Positions 22,989-35,123 of a DNA stretch of 64,000 nucleotides are shown one piece after another. Every line of letters starts with the position of its first letter. Position 1 is the first letter of the stretch. The DNA comes from Aotearoamyces nothofagi (taxonomy: Eukaryota > Ascomycota > Leotiomycetes > Leotiales > Tympanidaceae): positions 62,001 to 126,000 of the forward strand of contig JADDTR010000031.1 of assembly GCA_015345905.1 (NCBI GenBank), given 5' to 3'. Made by a program: the position numbers and the translations under genes. The notes below the pieces were generated by a model, which worked only from the letters and a program-made list of their open reading frames with translations, was not told the DNA's origin and made no database searches.

Positions 22989-25710
22989 ATGGATTTTTTG
23001 AAGTCTGCAGTCGCATCTGCCATCTCTAAAGGTCCTCCATTTCCTTACAACTTTGGCGATAGGGTTGATGTAGATCAATCAATCTGGGCACTGTTTAATG
23101 GCACAACACGGGTATGCCATGCACCCGCCTACGCGCATTTACCATGCTGACGCAGAATGTAGAATGACGGTTCAAATTGCAGCATTTTTTCCTTCGATGT
23201 AAATGCTGGCAAGTCGGGCCTCCCTTTAGCCAGAAATGCTGTTAAGAAACTACGAACATTACGACACCCTGGCGTAATCAAAGTGTTGGACACGGTCGAG
23301 GTACGCATCAAGGGTCTAATATGTGAAGAACGATGACTGATTATTTGGCCCAGACGGAATCTTATATCTATATCGCAACGGAGCGCGTTGTTCCGTTAAG
23401 ATGGCATATCAGGAGGAAGAGTTTGAGCCCAGAAACGCTGAAGTGGGGTCTTTTTAGTATCGCAGTATGTTGGCTAACAGTTACCATTAATATTATGCTA
23501 AGGCCTTTGTAGCAAACGGTGAAATTTATCAACGACGAAGCCTCATCAGTTCATGGTAGTCTAAAGGCTGGGACAATCTATACCAGCGAGAGTGGCGAAT
23601 GGAAGCTTGGGGGGTTCGAAGTTCTTAGCAGCATAAAGGATGATGAAGCTATCATATACGTATGCGAATCTTTTCACGATAAGGTGGAATAGGCTGGGGA
23701 ACTGATGAATTCTTTAGAACTTTGGAAGCCTTGTTCCAGATTCCGGTCGATATACCCCCCCTGAATTAGCACATTCCGGTTGGGACGCAATCAAACGCAA
23801 TCCGCTATCTGCGACCGATGCCTACAATTTTGGCATATTGATATTTGAAGTATTTAATGGTGATTTCATGGGATCAGATCAAGCCGGGCAAACGAAGGGC
23901 ATACCTCCAAGTATGCACGCCAGTTATAAACGATTGGTAAATGCAAATCCTAAAGCTCGGATCAGTGTTGGTAGCTTCTTGGAGCAGGGCCGACGAAGTG
24001 GTGGCTTTTTCGAGACTCCTCTCATTAAACTTACGGAAGGTGTGGATAATCTAGGGGTGAAGTCGCCAGAAGAACGAGAGGAATTATTGATGTACGCACT
24101 TTCGCAACCCCTACCCAGAGTTAATACTGACCTCTCAAAACAGTGGGCTTGAGCAGCTTTCAGATGATTTCCCAGAAGACTATTTCAAAATGAAGATTCT
24201 CCCTGAGTTATTGAAGTCCGTTGAGTTTGGCGGAGGAGGGCCTCAGGTATTTACGGTTGTTATGAAGATTGCAACCAAACTTAACGATGAGGACTTTGAA
24301 GCAAAAATCGTCCCTGTTGTAGTCCGACTTTTTAGCTGCCCGGATAGAGCCATTCGGGTATGCTTGCTAGATCATTTAGCTCTAATGATAGATCGTCTAT
24401 CACAGAAAGTGGTCAACGACAAGATCTTCCCTCAAATGGTAAGCAGGTTTCTGACTCTAGCATCCTTATGAGTATTGACCTGGAATTAGGTGACTGGCTT
24501 TACAGATATTGCCCCAGTGGTACGAGAACAGACAGTTAAGGCTGTACTGACTATCATCAACAAGCTGTCTGACCGAAATATCAATGGGGAACTCTTGAAA
24601 TATCTTGCCAAAACGTCCAATGACGAGCAGCCAGGGATTCGGACAAATACAACGATATGTCTTGGAAAAATATCTAGAAACCTCGGCGTAGGCTCAAGAT
24701 CAAAAGTATTGGTTGCGGCCTTTTCCCGTTCTCTGCGAGACCCTTTCGTTCATGCCCGAAATGCAGCATTAATGGCATTTGCAGCAACAGCAGATTGCTT
24801 CAGTGAAGATGATTGCGCCAATCGGATTTTACCAGCCGTATGCCCCATACTTATTGATAAAGAGAAGATAGTTCGAGATCAAGCCAACAAGACTCTCGAT
24901 GTTTATTTACAACGAGTTCGAAAATCCGCTGCATCCATGGCAGAGACTGCCCTCCCTCCTCCGACCACAGCCACCACATCAACAGCGAATACGCCACGCA
25001 TGAGCACTCCACAACCAAGTGAAGCATCTTCTTGGACTGGATGGGCAATCTCATCATTCACCAATAAAGTCTCTGCAGCAGTGGGGGAAATCGAATCAAA
25101 TGCAAATACATCCAATGGCCATCCTCCATCTCTCGACACTCGCTCCGCTTCCACACCAGGACTCGGAATTGCACTAAATACCACCCACCGTGGCACCACT
25201 ACCGCGTCTGCATCAGCTCTCCATCGCCAGGCCATCTCCTCACCGTCTATTCCCTCAGCCCGCACTTCCACTTCGTCAAATGCACCCGACTATTTCCAAA
25301 GCGCACCAGTCCTAGCAGATGACGACCTAGACGCCTGGGGCGACATGGAAGATGACGCTTTTGTTGACGCCCCATCAGATCAATTCATCACCACCAAGGC
25401 ATCCAAACCAAAACAGAACGCCGCAAACCCCTTTGATGACAATGGTGAGCCTGACTTTGCCGGCTGGCTCGCTGCACAAGCAAAAAAGAAGCCGGCAGGA
25501 AAAGCGTTACCCAAGGGTCTTGCTAAGCATACTGGTGCAGCAGCGAATGGGCGACCTAGTGCAGCGGGCAGGACGGCTACAACTGGTAGTATTGGTGGAA
25601 CAGGGGCTAATAAGGCAGCTGCCACTGCTACGAAACCAGTTATTGCTAAGAAGATTGATACAAGGCCAAAGCCTACTGGCGATGATGATGGGTGGGGTGA
25701 TGGATGGTAA
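22989..25710 (+). CDS. CEX1: SCY1-like pseudokinase, Cex1/SCYL1 family
   Basis: Seven exons, 22989..23111, 23163..23300, 23354..23464, 23513..23659, 23718..24091, 24144..24438 and 24490..25710, give 802 residues. The N-terminal 300 residues are a kinase-like domain (VKKLRTLRHPGVIKVLDTVE). The catalytic HRD and DFG motifs are replaced by VHGSLKAG and KLGGFEV, so it is a pseudokinase. The block LEQLSDDFPEDYFKMKILPE, then LLKSVEFGGGGP, starts the HEAT repeats, which are typical of SCYL1/Cex1. The tail is disordered and ends DDGWGDGW, as in many family members. Cex1 collects aminoacyl-tRNAs at the nuclear pore, and SCYL1 works in COPI traffic; which role holds here is not visible. Confidence 0.92.
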
Positions 25711-26096
25711 TATGGGCCTTGTAGGATTAATTTACCAGTCGTCAAGGGCATGGCATGGCGTTTAGGATACCACCAGAGCTAGATTAGAATATTGAAGACT
25801 TCATGAGAAAATGGTTGGTTTCTTAGCTAATGTGCATGGCCTTGCATATCCTTGTGCTATGCACTGAACTCCTACATATTCCGCCGTTTCTTATCTCAAT
25901 TACCATATATTATAAAATAAGAAGTTGAAACCGGTCCTTGACTTCGGGCATGATCCCGCAACGCCCTGTTGGGCTGGAAGACGGTGTGTTTCCATCTGAA
26001 CGAAACCCGCCGTTACACCAAGCTATAGCCGTGCTGAAACGCCAGTACGTACAATGTGAGAGTAACCGTAAATGAAGGCAAGACCCTAGAATTTCA
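25711..26096. other. Convergent 3' region SCY1-like gene / LST8
   Basis: These 386 bases between converging genes contain only 3' flanks. Nothing further is recognised. Confidence 0.4.
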
Positions 26097-27215
26097 CTAC
26101 CGTGCCTCAGAGTAATCATTGAGAGCTACACAAACAGCACCACGATGATGGCCATTGTATTGTCGAATAACCTGTTCACTGTGCAATTCCCACAGCCTTG
26201 CGTAATGATCAGAGCAAGCCGTAACAAGGTATGCAGAGTCCGCACTAAAGGCACAATCCCAAACCCAGCGCTGATGGCCGGTCAATGTGCTCTCAAGTTT
26301 GAATGGGACAGTCTTTGCAGCCTCATCTTCGCCAGCGGGGACCAACTTGTCGAGATCTTTGACTTCCCATATCTTGGCTGTGTGGTCAGCGCTGCAAGTT
26401 GCGAGATGCTTGACGTCAGGCGAGAGTAGAACCCGGGTAATACATTGGGGGTGAGCTTTGAAGTGGGTGATTGGTACTAGAGTGGTCTTCTCGCGATATT
26501 GAACTAAGTGCCAGACAAATACATTGCCCTGAATATATTGTCAGCGTCTGCTGTTATGCTAATTGCACACAGCATTGAGAGACTACTTACTACTATGTTA
26601 CCGGCACAGAGAGTTGATCCATCACTGGCGACTGTGACGCTCGAGACCGATACGTCCTCTTCCGGAATCAACTGGTGTGAGCAGTTATTCTCGGCCAAGT
26701 CCCAGATCCTGACACTTCCACCTCGGTCACAACTGATGATCTCGCCTTGGTTGGGGTGAATAACCACATCATTGACTGGGCAACCATGGCTATAACTACG
26801 CTGGATCGTTCCGCTCCGAGTCTCCCAGATCTTTACAGTACCGTCCTCGGAACTAGTAACCATCCATTTTCCTTCGCAATGGAAGGCAACACCGGTGATG
26901 TTGTTCGTGTGACCTTCGAAAGTCAAGAGAGGGTTGGGGTTGGTAGACTTGATATCATAAAGCTTAACGCTATGATGGCCAGCTGCCGCAAGGAAGCGCT
27001 TGTCAGGGGAGATGCAAAGTCGGTTGACTTGTGAGTCGGGGTGCTGAATGGTTCGAGAGCATATGCCGGAGAGAGCCTCCCAAAATCTGCCGGTGCACTG
27101 TCAGAAAAGACGAGGCAACAGCGTGCTGTGGCAAAGGCAGAGTTATCACTGACCTGATAGTATGGTCGTAACCAGCTGTTGCGAGTACAACCACTTTGTC
27201 AGCATAGCTCGCCAT
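26097..27215 (-). CDS. LST8: TOR complex WD40 subunit Lst8
   Basis: Lst8 binds the kinase domain of TOR and is shared by TORC1 and TORC2. Three exons, 27215..27154, 27086..26591 and 26528..26097, encode 329 residues, the family length. The chain is a seven-blade WD40 propeller. Signatures include VLATAGYDHTIRFWEALSG at the start, GHTNNITGVAFHCEGKWMVT, SEDGTVKIWETRSG, CDRGGSVRIWDLAENNC, SADHTAKIWEVKDLDKL and GHQRWVWDCAFSADSAYLVT, then ACSDHYARLWEL at the end. The short N-terminus and this order of blades are specific to Lst8 (S. pombe Wat1/Pop3) among WD40 proteins. It is divergent from a large unknown gene across a spacer holding a 27-bp palindrome. Confidence 0.95.
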
Positions 27216-27843
27216 GGTTACAGCGCTGGGGAGCAGGCAGGAGATGTGAACACAGAGCGCAAGGTTTGAATACTAACCGGTACATAATATCACAGACATC
27301 GTATCCCCACCTCTGTCGACTCCGTTACTACAATAACAATTCTTGAGCGAAGTCCATTGTCCAAATCAAAAACACTCGGGGCAATACGATGTAAAGCTAG
27401 AAGTTGCGCAAGGCGGTGCCCCTCCGCATGTTGTCCGAGCTTGTTGCCGGGATATAACCACCGCTCTCCAAGCGAGCCAATGCTGTTCTCATCGTCGGAA
27501 GTGTCCGTTGTCCCGTAGTGCCCGAGCCACACACAGGAAATAAACTTCGACCGACGCTTGTCCCAAACAATCCTAGAGCTGTACTTCACTCTTCAGCTGA
27601 AGGTCGGCAGAAAGAGCCTCAACTTTCCCAACTCCATCAATTTCTACAGAAGTCCTGGCCCAGGACTTCTGTGTCAGGAGTAGGTGTCTTTTAATTATCG
27701 TTAAGATTGGCCAAAAGGCGATAGCAGTGTGCTCGGTCAGACACTTTTATGTCCTGATCAGCGCCTTCACACAACTGCTATTCTTCTGCGGTGCGCCCTG
27801 TTGCGTGCAACTTGAGCCCAAGATCGGGGTGTAGAAAAGGAAG
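27216..27843. other. Divergent promoter region LST8 / unknown gene, with palindrome
   Basis: The spacer contains a strong inverted repeat at 27646..27672, described separately. Short open frames lack coding features. Confidence 0.5.
27646..27672. repeat. Perfect inverted repeat, 13-bp arms, 1-nt spacer
   Basis: The left arm ACAGAAGTCCTGG (27646..27658) and right arm CCAGGACTTCTGT (27660..27672) are exact reverse complements around a single C. It lies 172 nt before the start of the large plus-strand gene and 431 nt before the LST8 start. It could be a dimer-protein site, a hairpin in a 5' UTR, or the trace of a small foldback element. Confidence 0.85.
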
Positions 27844-30800
27844 ATGGAGCGCGTTACTGGTGTCCCAAACACTGCGTCCACCATCCTACCCTCCAGTAAG
27901 TTGCCAGGCCAAGAAGAAGGTATTTATGCTTCTTCTACCTATGCAGACAGCAGCTGTATCTTCCCAAAGACAGATCAAGGGCTTACACATTCCCCCAAGA
28001 TTCAGTCAGGAGAGACGTGGCAACTTGATCCAAGTTGGTACATGTCTGATGATGATTATACGGATACCCTGAGACAGCTTCCTAGCTCTGAAGGTGAGGC
28101 GAGTGAAACGGAGTCTCCCTCAAGTACTCTCTCCATCTACGAACCCAGTCGTGGAATTAGCGAAAATCCGGCCAAAAGAAGGAGACTCACCTCACCATTG
28201 CTTCAAGAGGGGACAATCGATGAACAACATAGTTTCTCTAACCCATGCCTACCTCATGGCCTTTCCCAAAAGTCAAAGTCTATTCCTAGTATCTCACCAG
28301 TAAGTTATTTCAAATCGAGCTGCTTAGGAAGCTGCTGAGTCTCTTGACAGCTAGTGTTGAGTCGTTCTCAATCAACCGCCGTACATGAAAGATCGTTTGC
28401 TGACCCATTTGGTGCGGCCGTCATTTGTGACCCCAAAACTCCTGTAACGTCATCTCCTAAAGCCAAAGCTAGTTCAAAAAAGGTTGTCTGCTCGGATTGC
28501 AGATTGGCTGGTCCAATCGTCGGTGGCCATTATAATGGCCACATTGACACTGACGATGGGTACAGCGGGGATTGCAGTATAAATGATGGAGACAGTTATC
28601 ATAGTGATGATAATCATTCCGTCCTCAACCCGTCACCCCTTCCATACTCTAACCTAGATCCGGATATTCCAATAGCATCTATTGAAAGATATGATGAAGA
28701 ACTTGGAGTATTAAGGCCTGTGCAGCGTGCTGGAATCGGATTTCGAGGGACGGGGTTTAAACGGATGAATCGTAAAAACACTGCGGCATATGGTGTTGAA
28801 AATGGTCTTTTTATTGGACCCAGCCGCACGGCCAACCCAGCCGCTTCCTCGATCAAAAATGATTCGACGGTAAGTTTTACACCCAAAATTCCCTCCCAAT
28901 AAATTTAGAGCACAATTTCTCACGCCTCACTTTCAGTCCATCAACCCAACTCACCCCGAAGGAAGCTTTCCACGCTCGACACTAATTCAACTCTTCAACG
29001 CTATCAAGTCTGGCTCTGTTAAGCACGAAGTTCCAAAACAGCTTAAGAATTCGTTTGACGCGTTGCTGACCAAGGTCCGAACGGACGATAACTTTCAGAA
29101 GTCCATAGTTGCATACTGTGCAGCAGTCATAGGTAATCCAATCCTTTAATCATATTATTGTCAATCACTTACTTTCGGGCTTTATAGGAGATGAGAAGGA
29201 CCTCTTTGAAGCTGATAGCACCCCTAGTGTGACTTGTTTCAAAGACGTATCTTTGGAACGGCTTGGTCAAGAATACAAAAATCTCAAGTCAAGATACCAG
29301 ATATCCCGGGAAAAGCAGAATCGGTATTTGCGGGAGCGCAATTACTACAAGGGAATCGCAACTTCCGTTCCTTCCTTTAACCTAGCCAGAATAGTTCAAA
29401 TGGACGGCTCTAGCGGGGGTTTGAGCGGGTGGGTTTGCACCTTGGGAGATTGTGGGATTGTAAACATGTTTCAGCACCAGGTTCAACGAGTTGGTGAACT
29501 GCCCCGATGGGCTGATGTCACAGTGTGCAAAGCCTGCGGTACAGCAGCGACGCCATGTTCAACTGAGCGCACATTAGTTGGCTCGTACGAATTAACAAAC
29601 GCCGAGACAAAGACTATCACGTGGATGTATACCAATTCCTCATCGTTCAACTCTAAAGATGTTAGCACTACGTTATCTACTTCGGCGCATCAACAGACTC
29701 CTGCTAAGAGACGAATGGGGTCCTCCCAAGCTTCCGAAAAGGCAGAAAATGCCATTGGAACCCCTCCAAAGCGCCAGCGAAGGGCTGGAGCTCCCCTTCA
29801 GACCACTCCGAGTTCCAGTGGCATTAGGACACCGAATAGTTTAGCCAATGACCTTATGACTCCTAAGCAGCGAGCATCGGCTGACAAAAGGAATGAGAGT
29901 AGACGGAGTAAGCGTGCGAAGCAAAGAGAGACAAGGGAAATTGAACTGGAAAAGGAAGCTTCGGCAGCTATGGCGCGCAATGCCCATCCCAAGGAACCTA
30001 CAACCTCTGGGGCAGAGCAACTTAAATTTATCAACACCACATGCCAGCCTACGAATGGCAATGCCCAGAGTTCTGGGATGCCTAGACAGCCGCAAACTTC
30101 TAAGCCAGCGCCCAAAGAAAGTGGAATTGCCACGGGTACGCAAACAAGTACTACTTATAAATCCCCATATGGTCCACCAATATCACATTCTCACAACCAG
30201 CCACAACTCCTCAGGGGCTCTATGCCCGTATCTCACCAAATACCCATCACCTCTATCCGTTCATCTCCAGTACAGTCTGGATTTGGCTTTAATCAGCCTG
30301 TTGTTTCACAGGAAAACGTCCAGGCCCATCAGTGGCAACAAACACCTATTCCGCAGCAATATCCTTTCAGCCATAATACTAGTCACGGTGCCTTTATAGA
30401 CCCGGACTTTTTGCTCTTCTCTAGCTTCAAGGATTACCTAACAGCCATTCGGGCACAGACTCAAGCTACCTCCAATCCTTATGGCACAAGTCTTCCAACA
30501 CAGCCCCATATACCCAATGTTGATTTCAATCAGCAGCTTCAGGCTTTCCAAATCCAAATGAACGCGCAGCGCCTACCCGCCGTGCAGGTCTTCAATGATC
30601 CTTTTCAGCAACAAGCCATAGCCACATTCAATCCTTCTCAGCCTCGAGAACCACGAGAGTTGTATCCGGAAGAGGATGTGTCTTTTGATCAATTTGATAT
30701 GGTTAGCTACGAGAATAACAACCAGGATCAGCCTAGCTCTGTCCCTCAAGATTTGGCTCATAACATTCAGCAGGATAACTATGTCGAATGTAACTATTCC

Positions 30801-32156
30801 GGTGCTGTACAGTCCAGTCCAGCACACCAGTCGTCTGCCGAGACGTTTCATCGACCAAATGCATCTAAACCTAGTTACCCAGACTTGGTGCAGCCTATCA
30901 TGATGTCTCCAGCAAACACCAGTGTAACTCAACAATCTGCTAAGGCTACGGGTTTCCCTACACAAGATTATCAGTCTCCTCCTTACCTAGACAATTATGA
31001 TACATTTGAGCAAGAATCAGTGAGGGAACCTCGTTATCACACTGAGCAGGCAGATCTTGATTACATCATTCGACGGGCCCATGATGAAGACAGGGACATG
31101 ACCGCCGAATCTCGAGCCCATGGCGATTTTACTTTGGACCCATTCACTTGGGACAATGGACACAATATGAACTCGACCATTTTTAAATCAGAAGAGTCCG
31201 ATCAGATGACTCCATTCAGTGGTCCAGCAGTTCAGACTACACCAGTCACCGCTCTTACTGGCACGTTCGCCGATACATCGATGTCAAGTAACCAATCAGC
31301 CTCTTTCGCAAACTTAGAATCAACACAGCAAACTCACAACGTGAATGTTGCCTCATCTTCTGGCGATGATGATCACGTTGCAACTGTTTTCACTGTCCCA
31401 CACGGTACGCTAGGTGCAAACAATCAAAACAAGAACATTGTATTGAATCGCGGTACTCTGGCCCGATCTATGTACACGACTACAAAAGCCGGATCGTTAA
31501 ATCTTCCATTTCTTTCGGTAGCTAGTTTTACAGCTATACCTGAGGTCGATTCTCAGCCAATTCCTTCAGTAGAATCTGCCCTCATAACTCAATCCGAATT
31601 GGCGATTTCTACCCAACCTATCTTTAAAGGATCACCAACTAAATCAGAGCCTGTACCTGTTTCCCAATGCTCCAGGAAGAAAGCCTCAACAAACGGAAAG
31701 ACTGCGGTGACCTCGGGCAATCGCCTTGCAGGCTCCGCTGCTCAGCGTCAGAAAGCTCTAAATAGAAAGCAGAGTGAAAAGATAGAGGGGCAACGTACTA
31801 TAAACCTACGGAGAACTAATGCTACATTGGCACACCAGATTGGTGGCCCTCGAAAGGCCTGGGAACAAATAGCAGAAGTGCCGCAGCCGCCTGTCAAAGA
31901 GATCTTGCAGATAGAGAGTGATGGGAGTGATGACAGTGATGAGGATGAAGAGGAGGATGAGGAAGGGGGTAGTGAGGGTAACGGTGGGGATAATAGGTTA
32001 TTGGAAGAGATGGTAGCTGCGTTTGAGGAGCCAGAAGAGGGTGGCGATGGTGATGATAGGTTATTGGAAGAGATGATTGCCGCGTTTGAGGAGCCAGAAG
32101 AGATGGCGGAACAAGCAGTGAATGTTCATCTTGTCGGAGCGGCAACCAATGAATGA
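27844..32156 (+). CDS. Large fungal protein of unknown function with a Cys-rich block and C-terminal repeat
   Basis: I do not recognise the family. Four exons, 27844..28299, 28351..28869, 28937..29132 and 29188..32156, give about 1379 residues. Residues 1-325 are Ser-rich and acidic and contain CSDCRLAGPIVGGHYNGH. A folded-looking helical segment follows (PEGSFPRSTLIQLFNAIKSG, SVKHEVPKQLKNSFDALLTK). Next comes a cysteine block: GWVCTLGDC and ADVTVCKACGTAATPC, with CxxC spacing that could bind zinc. The following 600 residues are Gln/Pro/Ser-rich and low in structure. Near the end is a basic patch (SAAQRQKALNRKQSEKIEGQ). The C-terminus has a very acidic run and two 21-residue repeats (RLLEEMVAAFEEPEE and RLLEEMIAAFEEPEE). 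This suggests a nuclear or regulatory protein, but that is inference. Confidence 0.8.
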
Positions 32157-32968
32157 CACCTCTTAAGGATCAGTACGGCATTAATTCTTGTTTTTAATTT
32201 TATGCCTTTATGTCTTTATGCCTCCTCTAGGAATCTTAAAACATAAGCATGTTCCTGTTTTCATTATAGATAGTTAGAGTATATAATAAAGACTAAGCAA
32301 TACGAACCAATCCTTGCAGTTCCGGTGATATGGTCCAGTCAATCTCGTCAGTTCATCCATACAGACTCTCCTACAATTAGTCCACACGAGAAAGTAATAA
32401 TATAATATTATAGATTATTTAATAGGTACCTGTTAAAACCTAACTAGTCAGCGGTGAATAAAAAGTTTTAAATTTTGACTTTAGAATTATTTATAATGAC
32501 TATTTTATCATCTCAGGGTTTGTTTTAGAGATATATCACTATCTTCTAGGCTCCTTATAAGTATAATATACTATTACTATACTATGTACAGCCTATTCTA
32601 CAGTTAAATACTATCTTATCCATGAGCAGTTCTTTTGCACTAATAATATCTTTAAATGCACTGTTAGAAACTCTGGATGTATATTGCGATTTAATGACCT
32701 TGTCAGTGTTTTGTTTATCGTTGAAATCATACAAGCAATCTCATTATTACTTTCTATCAGCACAAAATAGTCTCTTAGGTATTGTTAATATAAACATCCT
32801 AAGGTACCAAGTATACTAAAGCATGTAAAGGAATTATATGTTATGTAAGTAAACATAACTATTATTAACATAACAAGCTACACAATAATATTTTACAAGT
32901 CTAGCTTTGCTTTGAATTAGATAGTATTGATTTTTAAGAACTCTACCTAGCTATACGTTTGTTCAGCG
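32157..32968. other. AT-rich, TpA-rich spacer, RIP-like
   Basis: The segment between two converging genes is strongly A/T-rich, especially 32390-32960, with very many TA dinucleotides and no open frame of note. This is the composition left by repeat-induced point mutation of an old repeat, but no termini or coding remains identify a family. Plain AT-rich spacer is the alternative. Confidence 0.4.
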
Positions 32969-34543
32969 CTACTTCAACGTGACCAACTCCTCGGCACTGG
33001 TAGGATGAATGGCAACACAGCTATCAAAGTCCTTCTTCGTCGCACCCATCTTGATGGCGACGCCAAAACCCTGCAAGATCTCTCCGCTCCCAAGACCCAA
33101 GATGTGGAGACCGACGACCTTCTCTTCCGGACCGGCGGTTATAAGCTTATACTTCGTGGGTCCCTTGTCGCCGGGCTCCATCATGGAGTAGTACATGGCG
33201 ACGAACGACGTCTGGTAGATCTTGATGTTCTCTTTGCCGTATTTCTTGATGGCTTCGGGCTCGGTGAGGCCGATGCTGCCGATCTCGGGATGTGCAAAGA
33301 CGACGGAGGGGATGTCGTTGTAGTCGAGCTTGGATGTCTTGAATTGCTCACCACCGAAAAGACGATCGCCGAGTTTGCGGCCGGCGGCGATGGCGACAGG
33401 AGTGAGTTCTACTTTGCCGACAACATCACCTAGCGAGTAGATGTTCTCTACTGTGGTGTTCTGGTACTCGTCTGCAATGATTTGTCCTTTTCCATCTTGT
33501 TTCACGCCAGCTGCCTCGAGGCCTAGACCCTCAACCTCTGGAGCACGTCCGATAGCCCAAATGAGGGTCTCCACGTCTTCAAGCGCACCTTTTCCAGTTG
33601 AATCTTCGTAGTGTACGGTGAGCTTTCCGGTCGTCGCGTCCTTTTCTACCTTACTCTGGCTTGATCTCTTGTGGATGATGATACCTTGTCGCTCATACTC
33701 GGCTACAATAGTATCTTGTACCATGGGATCGAAGGATCGGAGAAATGTATCATACCGGATGAAAAGATGGGTTTCGCTACCTAAAGCATTGAGCATCCCT
33801 GCGAATTCAACGGCGATATAGCCAGCTCCAACTATGGCAACCTTCTTTGGTTGTTTCTCGAGGTCAAAGAAGCCATCGCTATTGATGCCATGTTCGGAAC
33901 CTGGGATACCTCTAGGAGCGGCAGGATGCCCTCCAACAGCGAGGAGTATTTTCTTCGCGCGAACGGTAGTCTTGGTTCCATCGTCCAACTTTATCTCAGC
34001 CTCATTCTTGCCGGTGAGGGTTGCTCGACCATGGATATACTGGACCTTGTCATTGCTTAAATTATTCTCATATATGCCATTGAGACGCTTCACATAGGCA
34101 TCACGCTTGTGCTTGAAGCTTGCCCAGTCGAATGGTGATTTTTGCTCAACAGAGAAGCCGTATGCTTTTGCTTCGCGTATGCTCTCGGCGAGCGTCGCAG
34201 CGTTCCAGGTGATCTTCTTTGGCACACATCTACAGCACACACGGTTAGCAGAGAAACCTTCCGAAGCCTTGCATGATACTGACCCAACGTTGACACAGGT
34301 TCCTCCTAGGCGCTTGCTCTCAACAGCAATGGTCTTTACGCCATATGCTCCACTTGCTCTGCGTGCACATGCCAGACCACCGCTGCCGCCACCAATGACT
34401 AGGAAGTCAACCTCGTGTGTTACCGGCGCCATGTTGAAGTTTGATGTTGAGAGCTGTCGTGATAGTGAAGCAAGCCTTGAATTCGCCAATTTGGAAGCTG
34501 TGAGCGGAGCTGGGCGGGTGAAGAGGAGACTGAAAGCTTTCAT
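32969..34543 (-). CDS. GLR1: Glutathione reductase (mitochondrial/cytosolic)
   Basis: This NADPH-dependent flavoenzyme reduces oxidised glutathione. Two exons, 34543..34284 and 34229..32969, give 506 residues. FAD-binding [18 protein letters not shown] is followed by the redox-active disulfide [13 protein letters not shown]. The NADPH site [20 protein letters not shown] and, at the end, the [11 protein letters not shown] motif with the catalytic His are present. The first ATG (34543) gives a Ser/Arg/Leu-rich mitochondrial presequence; a second ATG at 34432 ([10 protein letters not shown]) would give a 469-residue cytosolic form. Dual targeting from two starts is known for fungal GLR1. The single intron (34283..34230) lies between the two catalytic cysteines, is 54 nt long and has no in-frame stop. 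Confidence 0.96.
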   Translation of the reverse strand: MKAFSLLFTRPAPLTASKLANSRLASLSRQLSTSNFNMAPVTHEVDFLVIGGGSGGLACARRASGAYGVKTIAVESKRLGGTCVNVGSVSCKASEGFSANRVCCRCVPKKITWNAATLAESIREAKAYGFSVEQKSPFDWASFKHKRDAYVKRLNGIYENNLSNDKVQYIHGRATLTGKNEAEIKLDDGTKTTVRAKKILLAVGGHPAAPRGIPGSEHGINSDGFFDLEKQPKKVAIVGAGYIAVEFAGMLNALGSETHLFIRYDTFLRSFDPMVQDTIVAEYERQGIIIHKRSSQSKVEKDATTGKLTVHYEDSTGKGALEDVETLIWAIGRAPEVEGLGLEAAGVKQDGKGQIIADEYQNTTVENIYSLGDVVGKVELTPVAIAAGRKLGDRLFGGEQFKTSKLDYNDIPSVVFAHPEIGSIGLTEPEAIKKYGKENIKIYQTSFVAMYYSMMEPGDKGPTKYKLITAGPEEKVVGLHILGLGSGEILQGFGVAIKMGATKKDFDSCVAIHPTSAEELVTLK

Positions 34544-34648
34544 GGGAAAGCGAGAAAGGCTTGGGGGAAAGATTTGGGTGGAATATGGAAAAGAGGTAAC
34601 TTGATGGGGTGACGTGCTTCTGGGGAGATGTTTGCTACTCGACTGCAC

Positions 34649-35123
34649 TGTGACGGCCGTCCTTTGAATCCGACTTGTGCTAGCTCTAGGTCCGGTGAAC
34701 TCTGCTTACCAACGTCATTTTGAAAATGCAGGCACGGCAAGATCCAGACGGCGATCGCCTCTTGTATGTCTCGAGTTATTTTGATTATTTACTATGGTTA
34801 TTGCACGTATTACTATCAAACACGTTACTAGAGGAGGCAAACTGGCAGCACGATGCAGAGTTGCAACATCTACGCATTTCAAATCACCATGTCATCCCAA
34901 TGATGCCGAGGCTCTCGTTGATTAATCAGGGCATGGCGCGAGAAAATGCACTCGGACCGTACAAACGCCATCATTGCAGGGGTCTAGATTAGATTGCTTA
35001 CCTAACTCAGCAACACGCTCGGCTACTTGGCCGTGGACCACCTGGACCGTGATGAGTCCGCGACGCGTCAGGCTCGGCTATTCTGGTCGAGGATAGCTAA
35101 ACGCTGGGCATACAACAACATGC
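34649..35123. other. Divergent promoter region GLR1/CCE1
   Basis: The spacer holds both promoters. Open frames across it carry no family signal. I found no perfect Yap1 site (TTASTAA). Confidence 0.4.

Noticed and set aside
34544-34648. Longer N-terminus for glutathione reductase
   Set aside because: The upstream in-frame codon at 34648 is GTG, not ATG; the ATG at 34543 already gives a good mitochondrial presequence.
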